Source of the DNA: Acidobacteriota bacterium
Lineage (GTDB): Bacteria > Acidobacteriota > Thermoanaerobaculia > Multivoradales > JAHEKO01
Length of the DNA stretch: 6,113 nt
Direction: 5' to 3'
Assembly: GCA_029863825.1 (NCBI GenBank)
Contig: JAOTUP010000140.1
Coordinates: 1 to 6,113, forward strand
The translations under genes and the position numbers were made by a program. The notes under the pieces were generated by a model. It did no database searches. It was not told the DNA's origin and saw only the letters and a list, made by a program, of their open reading frames with translations. Shown here in pieces: positions 1-6,113 of the stretch. How positions within the stretch are numbered: the stretch's first letter is position 1; each line of letters opens with the position of its first letter.

Positions 1-853
1 CCAGGTTGACGGTCACGCATTGAGTGCACGCCAGTCGCGCCGCCGCGGATCGAACGTCTTCCGGTGCGCTTTCGATCATCGGTACGAGGGTCGGCAAGGG
101 GAGCGAGGAGATGACCGCATCGACGCTGATTCGACTGCCGTCGGCGAAGTCGATGTGCTTTCCCACCGGGTCGATTCTGACCACCTCTCGCCCCAATTCG
201 ACTATCGCCTGATCGAGAAAGAGCCGCAGATAAGACTCGAAACCACCGTGGCTCGGATACCGAAAGTGGTCGACATAGTGCACATCAGCCGTGTCCTCGG
301 CGATCGCTCCTTGTAGCACCTCTTCGAGATCCGGCCGGTAGAGCCGAGGCCCGAGCCAGTCGGTGCTCATCTTGCTGGCGTGGGCGGTGTGGTACTTCTC
401 GCCGTACTCCATGGGGAATGTCTCGGCGAAGGTGCGCCCGTAGCTGGCAATCAGCCACTGCTCATAAGTGTCGGGAGCACCAGTTTCCTCCTGCTGTGTG
501 ACGACGAATTCGCTGAGAATCCTGGCTGTCAGCTCAGCCGGCAGGGACGACAGGTTGCACTGCGCGGGGTGCTTGATCCAGTGCCCTCGCCAGAAGTTAT
601 TGACTCTTGCCTGAAGAACCTCGAACTCACCGTTGACGCTGGCCGCAAGAAGCTCTTGCAGCCGCACATCCTTCGTGAAGGAGATGTGCGGGCCGTCGTC
701 GAAGATGAACCCGGACTCATGGCGGTAGGAGATCGTGTGGCCACCGGGTCGCTCCGCCTTGTCGTAGGAGGTCGCCTTCGCGCCTTCCTCGCCGATCCGG
801 TGAGCCGCGCCAAGACCCGCCATCCCCGACCCCAGTATGGCAATCCTGGTCAT
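1..853 (-). CDS. FAD/NAD(P)-binding oxidoreductase, amine-oxidase / UDP-galactopyranose-mutase-like (3' part cut by window edge)
   Basis: Reading the complement from ATG at 853 gives 284 uninterrupted codons to the window edge, so the C-terminal part is missing. The protein opens with a Rossmann dinucleotide-binding strand and the loop GSGMAGLGAA (residues 8-17, GxGxxG). A second strand follows and ends in D31, then R35-P-G-G-H39, the usual FAD-contact pattern of protoporphyrinogen oxidase, amine oxidase and UDP-galactopyranose mutase relatives. Residues 138-170 (SYGRTF, then EYGEKY, then DWLGPR) and RYPSHGGFESY (199-209) match the substrate-side region of this group. Residues 238-254 (ADGSRI to SSLPLP) resemble the strand that returns to the FAD domain. 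I infer a flavin-dependent oxidoreductase or mutase; the substrate cannot be read. The start is supported by GGAGGT at 865-870 and by the Rossmann strand beginning at residue 4. It lies 77 bp downstream of the V4R-like gene on the same strand and is probably co-transcribed with it. Alternatives are a UDP-galactopyranose-mutase-like sugar enzyme or a porphyrin or carotenoid-type oxidase. Confidence 0.85.
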   Translation of the reverse strand, partial: MTRIAILGSGMAGLGAAHRIGEEGAKATSYDKAERPGGHTISYRHESGFIFDDGPHISFTKDVRLQELLAASVNGEFEVLQARVNNFWRGHWIKHPAQCNLSSLPAELTARILSEFVVTQQEETGAPDTYEQWLIASYGRTFAETFPMEYGEKYHTAHASKMSTDWLGPRLYRPDLEEVLQGAIAEDTADVHYVDHFRYPSHGGFESYLRLFLDQAIVELGREVVRIDPVGKHIDFADGSRISVDAVISSLPLPTLVPMIESAPEDVRSAAARLACTQCVTVNL

Positions 854-864
854 GGCTCTACGCT

Positions 865-870
865 ACCTCC
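865..870 (-). promoter_or_regulatory. Shine-Dalgarno for the flavoenzyme
   Basis: The complement reads GGAGGT, 11 nt before the ATG at 853. It is a near-perfect anti-16S match with a slightly long spacer. It fixes the start of the flavoenzyme and shows that this gene has its own translation start within the 77-bp gap after the upstream gene. Confidence 0.7.
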
Positions 871-930
871 GGCACCGACGGCAGATCGATCCAACCTGCC
901 AACCGGCGCCTGCTTGCACGACTCGTCGCG

Positions 931-1497
931 TCAGCTCCAGGTGCCCTGATACTCGCACCATGAATCACCGGAGTGGACACAGCGTACCTTCCTACTCTCG
1001 AAGTTCTTGACGCCCGTACCTTCGCCGAGTCCTCGGATCCATCCAGTAATCATGTGGCAATGCGCTCGATCGATCTTCGGAAAGTCCTTCAGCCTGACGG
1101 TGAATCGTCCCTGACCCGACTCCACGACTTCGAGCTCGCCAGAGTCGCAGTACCGATTCCAGAAGGCCGGCGACCGGTTCACAACCCTTTCGACCGTCAA
1201 TATGGCGGTGATGAATCTGAAGATCCCTCCGAGATCCTGTCGCCCCGACAGCCGGCCGATATCCTCGAGGAGCGCGACGTCGCCAGCGCCCATCTCGCTT
1301 TCAATGGTTCGCGCGAGAGCAGAGAAAGCGGCGTAGGGATACCAGAGCGAACTCAGAATGCGCTCGCGAAAGAATGGTTGTGCGTCGATCGGGAGCTTCT
1401 CGAGCAGACTCGGGATGCCTCCGGCGTAGGAGGATTCCTTGACGAATTTCAACAATCCGCGGATCGCAAAGCCCTTGATTTGCGGTTCTCTCGACAT
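931..1497 (-). CDS. DUF2378 (TIGR02265) family protein, V4R-like domain
   Basis: This is a 188-residue cytoplasmic protein with no signal peptide or membrane segment. The N-terminal half has KGFAIRGLLKFV (8-19), then ILSSLWYPYAAFSAL (47-61) and DIGRLSGRQDLGGIFRF (79-95), the arrangement I associate with the DUF2378/TIGR02265 paralogous family of myxobacteria, whose members are about this long. The C-terminal half has the V4R (4-vinyl reductase) signature: H146-C147-H148, a G-W-I-x-G-L helix (152-157), then C173 and C181 in a C-x7-C-x-Y ending. V4R domains are related to the heme-NO-binding fold and bind small hydrophobic or porphyrin-type ligands; the clustered Cys/His could instead bind metal. 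Function of this member is unknown. ATG 1497 is the natural start: an in-frame TAG lies at 1525-1527 and a weak GAGAG (1505-1509) sits 7 nt upstream. It precedes the flavoenzyme and diverges from the secreted glycosidase-like gene. Confidence 0.8.
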   Translation of the reverse strand: MSREPQIKGFAIRGLLKFVKESSYAGGIPSLLEKLPIDAQPFFRERILSSLWYPYAAFSALARTIESEMGAGDVALLEDIGRLSGRQDLGGIFRFITAILTVERVVNRSPAFWNRYCDSGELEVVESGQGRFTVRLKDFPKIDRAHCHMITGWIRGLGEGTGVKNFESRKVRCVHSGDSWCEYQGTWS

Positions 1498-1703
1498 TCG
1501 AAGGCTCTCAATGATGGCGCAAAACTAGCACTTTCCTCTCCACTTTGCAGCCTGCTCCACGCCTTCCATCGTCAGCAAGTTCATCTGTGGGCTGGCATTT
1601 TTCGCCAGGTGTGAAAAAATCCGTAGCTCCGACCAACAATGCACGATATCTATTCTCCGCAACCTGATGTGAGTTGCTGATCGATCGACTGGGACGCCGC
1701 GCA
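1498..1703. promoter_or_regulatory. Divergent intergenic control region
   Basis: This stretch of about 206 bp separates the starts of the leftward V4R-like gene and the rightward secreted gene and should hold promoters for both. It is more AT-rich than its surroundings around 1597-1656, with A- and T-tracts and a GATATCTATTCT stretch (1645-1656) that could supply a -10 element for the rightward gene. No convincing -35 box lies at the right distance, so I do not call a specific promoter. The long plus-strand reading frame that crosses this region and runs antisense to the V4R-like gene shows no family features. Confidence 0.5.
1592..1618. repeat. Two overlapping short inverted repeats in the divergent region
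   Basis: CTGGC (1592-1596) is complementary to GCCAG (1604-1608) across a 7-nt loop. The loop sequence TTTTTC (1598-1603) is in turn complementary to GAAAAA (1613-1618) across 9 nt. The two pairings share sequence and exclude each other. The second dyad spans 21 bp with arms about one helical turn apart (centre to centre 15 bp), a shape compatible with a dimeric repressor site. It could equally be chance in an AT-rich patch. Confidence 0.3.
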
Positions 1704-3056
1704 ATGACTCGACAACTCTCTCTGCTCCTGACGATCCTGCTCGTGCCCACTCTGACGGCGGCGCAGGGAACCGAGCCAGTTTCTGAATGTGATGTCTTTT
1801 TCACTCAGTCTCCTCGCCCACTCAACGTCGCGTCGTTCTTCACTTGGTACCACTTCGAAGACCAGTTCGACTGCATGTCTGCCCGGCCCCTCGAAGGCTG
1901 GTTTCTGTCCTCGGATAGGCGGCGAACCAAGCAGCACTTCCACCGCCTCAGGAAGCACGGATTCGATGCGCTGCTAACCGCCATTTACGCCGATCCCGAG
2001 AGCCACGACGGCGGCTCGAGCGATATGCGCCACATGGTCAGGGCATTGGAAATCGCTCGACAGCAGAAGCTCCAGTTCATCCCTCTGTTCGACCTCGCCG
2101 TGGCCGCGGATCTGAAGGGCGGCTTCTGCAATCGTTTTGCCGGCCTTTGCCCCCAGGGTACGAGGCCGATCGACGAGTACAATTTCGACCGCCATCCGGA
2201 GTTGGAACGGCTCACCGTCGACATGATGAAAGTCATCGCCGAGAGGTTCATTCTGCCGTTCACTCACCCGAAGAACCCGACGAAAAGCACCGCGAGATAC
2301 CTCACGGATAATCGCGGTCGACTCGTCCTCGACGAGCACGGCCTGCCACGGCCCGAGATCTACCTCTACATCGCCCGCGTGTGGACCGACGACAGTCGTG
2401 ATCACAAGACCATCAAGACGACGCTACGCAAGGTCAATCGCGCCTATCACCGCCTTGGCCTCGGAAAACCCGCATATACACTCGATGTGATCCAGGCGAA
2501 CAATGCAGGTTTCGACGAGGGCCTCGTAGCGGCATTCGGCGACACCGTCGTCGGGATCACGTCGTTCTTCGAGCCTCATCCGCAGGCCCGAACAATGGGC
2601 GAACTGACTCGTACCGTGCATGGCCCGATGTATGCGAATGCAGCGACGAAGCTTGCGCGTGCGATCGGAAGCGACCTGATCTCACCGCGAGTGCAGGTCT
2701 CGGTCGGCACCGCCGCCAATTTCGACAAACGCAGATGGGCGGCGTGCAATGGTGGCTTCGGCAATGTCGCCTGGCCGGCCATGGGCCCGGAGGAAGTCTT
2801 CGAAGCCTTCCTCGGCAGCATCACGGGCACGACTCAGCCGGAGCACGAGTGCAAACGATTCCTGGATACGAACGGGAACCAGCCCGTTCCATATCGCAAC
2901 AAGCGTTTCATCTATGCCGGAGAGGGTTTCGAGGGTACGTGGCTCTGTGCCGAGACGCAGAATGGCCAATTCGTGTATCCGAACCGCTACGGCTGCCAGC
3001 CCTTGCACATCTTCGAGGCGCTGATGAAGGACATCGGCGAACTCCGGACGCGCTGA
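1704..3056 (+). CDS. Secreted GH99/WbsX-like putative glycoside hydrolase
   Basis: The protein is 450 residues from ATG 1704. It starts with a clean Sec signal peptide: basic n-region MTRQ, hydrophobic core 5-17, and TAAQG giving cleavage near residue 19 or 20. An in-frame TTG at 1674 would add ten residues (four of them arginine or aspartate) before the signal and has no better ribosome site, so ATG is preferred. The mature protein has FFTWYHFEDQF (45-55), then PLEGWFLSSD (62-71), then a histidine-containing helix and HGFDALLTAIY (85-95). This resembles the opening of GH99 endo-alpha-mannosidases and WbsX-type proteins. Near the end EGFEGT (407-412) parallels their NEWxEGT motif, in which two glutamates three residues apart are catalytic; here these would be E407 and E410. 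Eight cysteines (29, 57, 142, 149, 348, 383, 415, 431) suggest disulfides outside the cytoplasm. I infer a TIM-barrel enzyme acting on a glycan. The match is distant, and GH71 or an uncharacterised barrel family is possible. It is flanked by no other carbohydrate genes in this window. Confidence 0.72.
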   Translation: MTRQLSLLLTILLVPTLTAAQGTEPVSECDVFFTQSPRPLNVASFFTWYHFEDQFDCMSARPLEGWFLSSDRRRTKQHFHRLRKHGFDALLTAIYADPESHDGGSSDMRHMVRALEIARQQKLQFIPLFDLAVAADLKGGFCNRFAGLCPQGTRPIDEYNFDRHPELERLTVDMMKVIAERFILPFTHPKNPTKSTARYLTDNRGRLVLDEHGLPRPEIYLYIARVWTDDSRDHKTIKTTLRKVNRAYHRLGLGKPAYTLDVIQANNAGFDEGLVAAFGDTVVGITSFFEPHPQARTMGELTRTVHGPMYANAATKLARAIGSDLISPRVQVSVGTAANFDKRRWAACNGGFGNVAWPAMGPEEVFEAFLGSITGTTQPEHECKRFLDTNGNQPVPYRNKRFIYAGEGFEGTWLCAETQNGQFVYPNRYGCQPLHIFEALMKDIGELRTR

Positions 3057-3074
3057 GCCGACGGCGCTGACCTG

Positions 3075-4304
3075 TCAGGACAGCCCGCCGAAAACAAAGA
3101 TCAGCTGTCCCACGCCGGCGAGGAACCCCAGCACCGCCCCGGTCAGAATGAGCTTCATCTCATCCTCCTGGAAACAGGGTCTCAGGAGGTCCTGAAAATC
3201 CTGCGGTGGTAAATCCTCCATCCGCTCGCGCAGAAGCTCCTCCGCCCTCACCGCTCGATCGCGATTGAAGGGCCAGTGGTCGAAAGCGTCGGTCGACACG
3301 GCCACCGCCTTTTCTCCCACCGATTCCCTGATTTCTTCGAGCGTTTCCTCGCCGACGATCACCTGTGCCGCGGGCGAATAGGTCAGCATCACTCGGTCGG
3401 CAACAAGCTGAATGTGACGCTTTATCAGAGCTTTGGCTTTCTCCGCTCTCGCCCCGTAAAGCATCGCGTACATGATGTGCTGCAAGGTGATGATCTCCGT
3501 CGTCACCAACTTGCACCAGACCGCCGCGACCTCCCTCTGGCGCCTCAGAAACAGGCCGTGAATCGTCCATGGCCCGAGTTTCCTTGCAAACAGCGGCCGG
3601 AAGATCATGTTGATAGCCAACCAGTTTGTCGCGTAGCCGACCAGGATGCCGAAAGCCGGCAACACCCACCAGAAGGGGTAGATCACCCAAACCGTCAACT
3701 GAATGAGGCCGAAGAGAAACCCGAAGTAGAGTCCCGAGCGAACGATGAACCTGAACTCTTCGGAGCCCGCCTCGAGAAACAGCCGATTGAGGAGCTCCTT
3801 GTCACCCTCGAGCCGGGTCACCAACATGTGCTTGAAATCGATCAACTCCTCGATCTCGCCGGCAGCTTCCGCCACCAGGTTGTCGATCAACTGCGGCATT
3901 TCCTCGCGTACTCGCTCATAGACACTGTCTTTGATCGCCCGCGGCAGGAGCTTCCACACCGCCGGGTGTTCGTAGAATAGGATCTCGTCGGTATAGGCCT
4001 CCAAGCGCCGATCCATGATCTTGGCGATGTGCTCGGCAATGAGATCCGGCTCCATCGACAGAAAGAGCTCTTCTAAGGTTCCCAGCCTGTACATCGTCTT
4101 GTCGACGAAGATGCCGGCCATCTTTCCGGCCTTGGACGGAATGATCCCCTGCCAGCCGAGGAAGGGCCGGATGCCGACGAACTCGAGTGGTTTGAACGTG
4201 AGTTTTATCGCCACCCAGTTCGTCGCCCAGCCGATAATCGCGGCAACGAAGGGAATGCTGAGGTGCTTCCAGAACTCGAGGTTCAGAATCGTCTGTTCCA
4301 GCAC
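3075..4304 (-). CDS. DUF445 family membrane protein
   Basis: This 409-residue protein is of the DUF445 (YheB/YjiN-like) type, whose biochemical role is not established. The hallmark is GWATNWVAIKLTFKP (25-39) followed by QGIIPSKAGKMA (52-63). A hydrophobic N-terminal segment covers about 14-33, one or two membrane segments cover about 191-232, and a last one covers about 386-405. Between them lie soluble, amphipathic, probably helical regions (about 65-180 and 250-380), rich in Glu, Arg and Lys. The TNWxAI signature recurs at 226-231, pointing to an internal duplication. The GTG at 4304 is the only reasonable start: an in-frame TGA lies three codons upstream (4314-4316), and the first membrane segment begins soon after. 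The ribosome site is weak. It lies 69 bp downstream of the UbiB-like gene on the same strand and is probably co-transcribed. Its stop is 18 bp from the stop of the convergent glycosidase-like gene. Confidence 0.88.
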   Translation of the reverse strand: MLEQTILNLEFWKHLSIPFVAAIIGWATNWVAIKLTFKPLEFVGIRPFLGWQGIIPSKAGKMAGIFVDKTMYRLGTLEELFLSMEPDLIAEHIAKIMDRRLEAYTDEILFYEHPAVWKLLPRAIKDSVYERVREEMPQLIDNLVAEAAGEIEELIDFKHMLVTRLEGDKELLNRLFLEAGSEEFRFIVRSGLYFGFLFGLIQLTVWVIYPFWWVLPAFGILVGYATNWLAINMIFRPLFARKLGPWTIHGLFLRRQREVAAVWCKLVTTEIITLQHIMYAMLYGARAEKAKALIKRHIQLVADRVMLTYSPAAQVIVGEETLEEIRESVGEKAVAVSTDAFDHWPFNRDRAVRAEELLRERMEDLPPQDFQDLLRPCFQEDEMKLILTGAVLGFLAGVGQLIFVFGGLS

Positions 4305-4352
4305 GTACTGAGTTCACTCGCCTTCTTGCTGGCAGTGTCGCGGAGTCACGCC

Positions 4353-4370
4353 CTCTCGAATCGCTCTCGA
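4353..4370. repeat. 7-bp direct repeat with 11-bp period between the UbiB-like and DUF445 genes
   Basis: CTCTCGA occurs at 4353-4359 and again at 4364-4370 (TCGAGAG on the coding strand of the flanking genes), one helical turn apart, just after the stop of the UbiB-like gene and about 49 nt before the GTG of the DUF445 gene. Same-face spacing would suit a regulator binding to an internal promoter. With only two short copies it may be coincidental. I see no hairpin with a T-run in this 69-bp gap, so read-through from the upstream gene is expected. Confidence 0.25.
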
Positions 4371-4373
4371 CCG

Positions 4374-6071
4374 CTACCGACCGCGCCTGATGGGAAGCAG
4401 GATTCCGGCCACGAGAAGCGCCACCCACAACGGCCAGGGGCCGCCGCTGCCGGCCAGTATCGCTCCCGCGACCAGACAGAAGCCGCCAAGAAGCGTCGCC
4501 CGCATGCCCGCGAAAGGATTCTCGGCGGGTCTCTTTGTCGCCTGCTCCATGAGACGCAGTCCCTCGCTCACCAACCGCGGCGCCTTGGCCAGCGTATCCA
4601 CGAGTTCTGGCAAGGCCGTCAGGCTCTCGTGCGCCAGTCGTAAGGGTCCGAAGCGCTCGAGCAGGATCCTGTTCATGTGCTTGCGCGATAGCTGAGATAC
4701 GTCGAAATCGGGCAGGAGCAGGCGCCCGACCGCCTCGAAGGTGACAATCGCCTTGACCATCAGCACCATCTCGACCGGGAAGTACATGCGGTGCTTGGCT
4801 CCTTTGCCAACCGACTGCATGATCAGCTCGGCGAGCGAGAACTGGCTGAAGCGTGCGCGGTGCGACCAGTGGCGGCACACCTCCTCCACATCGCGGCGAA
4901 ACGCCACGGGATCCGATCTACTATCCGTCTCGGCAATGAGAGACAGATAGTTGGCAGCATTCTCCGGTTCGCCGGCAATCAAACTGTAGTAGTAATACAG
5001 CAACGTATGCTTCAAATCCGAGTCGAAGCGACCCACCATTCCGAGATCGATAAAGCCGCACTTTGGGCCGGGGAGGACGACCAGGTTGGCTGGATGCAGA
5101 TCGGCGTGGAAGAACCCGTCCCGGTACAACATCGAGATGATGGCTTCCGCGCCGAGATCGACAAGCCGCATCCGGTCCTCTCGCCGCAGCTCCTCGATCT
5201 TCGGATCCCCAGGCTTGATGCCGTCGAGGTACTCCATGCACAGGAGATTCGCGTTCGAGTATTCCCGGTAGATTCTGGGGAAAACGATGTCCGGCTGATC
5301 TCGAAAGCTTGAGGCGAAGGTCTCCGCATTGTCCGCTTCGAGCGATAGGTCAACTTCTTTCAGCGTGTACTCGCAGAACTCGGCAATGACACGCCGTGGC
5401 TGGTATTGCGGGATGAGGATCTGCAAGAGACCTCCGAGGCCCTTCAACAACAGGGTGTCGCGCTTGAGGGTCTTGCGAATGCCGGGCTTGACGACCTTGA
5501 GGATGACCTGCTCTCCGGAATAGAGGGTGGCGAGGTGAATCTGGCCAATCGAAGCTGATCCAAGAGGCCGAGTGCGAATATGAGCAAACACCTCGTCTAC
5601 GGGTCTGCCGAGATGCTTCGACACGAGCTCGAAAAACTTCGGATAGGGCACGGCCGGCAGCTTGTCGAGAAGCTTCTTGAGCTCCTCAGTCAGTGTCCTG
5701 GGCAGAAGATCCTCGCGCAGACTCAGGATCTGGCCCAGCTTGATGTAAGTGGGCCCCAGCCTCTCGAGTCGCCGGCGTAGCTGAACCGGGATGGGCTGGC
5801 GCTTGAGCTCGCGGTTGACCGGCAGAGCGGCGACGACCAGCACGCCGCGCAGCAAGAGATAGCGAACGCGCCGCCGGTCGCTCTGGGGCAGCTCACGGAC
5901 ATGGGCAACGAGAGCGCCGAGGGCAAACCCCCACGCATGGCGGCTGGTGGCGAAGAACCGCCGGACGAGGCCGTGGCCGCCGGTATCGACGTGCTCACCG
6001 AAGTCTCGCTCCCTCCCCGGTTTCAAGGGATCCGGCGCCGGAATCTCTTTCTTCTCCGACACTTCCGACAT
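4374..6071 (-). CDS. AarF/ABC1/UbiB family atypical kinase/ATPase
   Basis: The protein is 565 residues from ATG 6071, within the family's usual range. Diagnostic UbiB features appear in order: KLGQ (111-114) in the KxGQ extension that covers the active site; the loop GSAS in PLGSASIGQIH (169-179), replacing a protein-kinase Gly-rich loop; the nucleotide lysine in VILKVV (K192); an ExD-type segment EVDLSLEADN (239-248); the catalytic loop HADLHPAN (322-329; D324, N329); and IDLG (D342), equivalent to the kinase DFG. Two hydrophobic helices at about 524-540 and 544-560 form the C-terminal membrane anchor typical of the family. Members act as membrane-associated ATPases in ubiquinone or other isoprenoid-lipid metabolism; all ATP-site residues are present, so activity is expected. 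The start is set by GAGGAG at 6076-6081. ATG 6074 is directly adjacent, and the frame also stays open through ATG 6113 to the edge, so a longer form is not excluded. It probably leads an operon with the DUF445 gene. Confidence 0.9.
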   Translation of the reverse strand: MSEVSEKKEIPAPDPLKPGRERDFGEHVDTGGHGLVRRFFATSRHAWGFALGALVAHVRELPQSDRRRVRYLLLRGVLVVAALPVNRELKRQPIPVQLRRRLERLGPTYIKLGQILSLREDLLPRTLTEELKKLLDKLPAVPYPKFFELVSKHLGRPVDEVFAHIRTRPLGSASIGQIHLATLYSGEQVILKVVKPGIRKTLKRDTLLLKGLGGLLQILIPQYQPRRVIAEFCEYTLKEVDLSLEADNAETFASSFRDQPDIVFPRIYREYSNANLLCMEYLDGIKPGDPKIEELRREDRMRLVDLGAEAIISMLYRDGFFHADLHPANLVVLPGPKCGFIDLGMVGRFDSDLKHTLLYYYYSLIAGEPENAANYLSLIAETDSRSDPVAFRRDVEEVCRHWSHRARFSQFSLAELIMQSVGKGAKHRMYFPVEMVLMVKAIVTFEAVGRLLLPDFDVSQLSRKHMNRILLERFGPLRLAHESLTALPELVDTLAKAPRLVSEGLRLMEQATKRPAENPFAGMRATLLGGFCLVAGAILAGSGGPWPLWVALLVAGILLPIRRGR

Positions 6072-6075
6072 CATT

Positions 6076-6081
6076 CTCCTC
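6076..6081 (-). promoter_or_regulatory. Shine-Dalgarno for the UbiB-like gene
   Basis: The complement reads GAGGAG, followed by A and then ATGATG. The spacer is 1 nt to the first ATG (6074) and 4 nt to the second (6071), so the second is the more workable start. The in-frame sequence further upstream encodes an Arg/Ala/Leu-rich stretch with no family features, consistent with a leader rather than protein. Confidence 0.55.
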
Positions 6082-6113
6082 GCGCAAAGTCTAGCAGCCA
6101 GCGACACCCTCAT

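Noticed and set aside
380..949. A 189-codon plus-strand frame at the left end
   Set aside because: It is antisense to the flavoenzyme with its Rossmann loop and extends past that gene's start into the intergenic gap with no supporting features.
1592..1608. Possible sigma-54 promoter (TGGC followed by GC)
   Set aside because: On either strand the distance between the GG and GC elements is about 8 nt rather than the required 10, and the TTGC half is absent.
973..1614. A 213-codon plus-strand frame
   Set aside because: It lies almost entirely antisense to the V4R-like gene, has no recognisable domain, and runs into the intergenic region as expected of a shadow in GC-rich DNA.
1674..1703. Upstream TTG start for the secreted protein
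   Set aside because: It would put a charged ten-residue extension before an otherwise typical signal peptide and lacks a better ribosome site than the ATG at 1704.
3276..3980. A 234-codon plus-strand frame opposite the DUF445 gene
   Set aside because: The His/Arg/Gln-rich composition is that of the complement of a membrane-protein gene; the opposite strand carries clear DUF445 motifs.
3916..4878. A 320-codon minus-strand frame overlapping both the DUF445 and UbiB-like genes
   Set aside because: It is out of frame with two confidently identified genes, is dominated by Arg, Ala, Gly and Asp in a low-complexity way, and shows no family motif. It is a GC-driven shadow.
6072..6113. Longer N-terminus of the UbiB-like protein starting at ATG 6113
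   Set aside because: The extra 14 residues cover the GAGGAG ribosome site itself and show no family features; the shorter start is more likely, although the window edge prevents certainty.

Overview
The window is GC-rich, densely coding bacterial DNA with five protein genes and no RNA gene, mobile element, phage gene or CRISPR array that I can see. The best taxonomic clue is the gene at 931-1497. It looks like the DUF2378/TIGR02265 family, known mainly as a large paralogous family in Myxococcus and relatives. A myxobacterium or another deltaproteobacterium-like lineage is therefore the leading guess, but one family is thin evidence.

Layout. (1) On the minus strand at the left end, a V4R-like DUF2378 protein (1497 to 931) is followed after 77 bp by an FAD/NAD(P)-binding oxidoreductase of the amine-oxidase / UDP-galactopyranose-mutase-like type (853 leftward). 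The oxidoreductase runs off the left edge and has a good Shine-Dalgarno. (2) A divergent control region of about 200 bp (1498-1703) carries two overlapping short inverted repeats. (3) On the plus strand, 1704-3056 encodes a secreted, cysteine-containing protein with features of the GH99 endo-mannosidase / WbsX-like TIM-barrel group. (4) Only 18 bp further on, and convergent with it, is a minus-strand pair: an AarF/UbiB atypical kinase (6071 to 4374), then after 69 bp a DUF445 membrane protein (4304 to 3075).

How the genes may work together. The two minus-strand pairs look like two separate short transcription units, with the glycosidase-like gene alone between them. The UbiB-DUF445 pair suggests a shared membrane role: UbiB-type ATPases work at the membrane in quinone or lipid metabolism, and DUF445 proteins are membrane-anchored with unknown function. 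The DUF2378-oxidoreductase pair could be a sensor or ligand-binding protein with a flavoenzyme; this is inferred only from order and strand.

I do not see convincing evidence of an undescribed multi-gene system. The most interesting items are the V4R-like/flavoenzyme pair, the divergent GH99-like protein with an apparently retained ExxEGT motif, and the internal duplication in the DUF445 protein.
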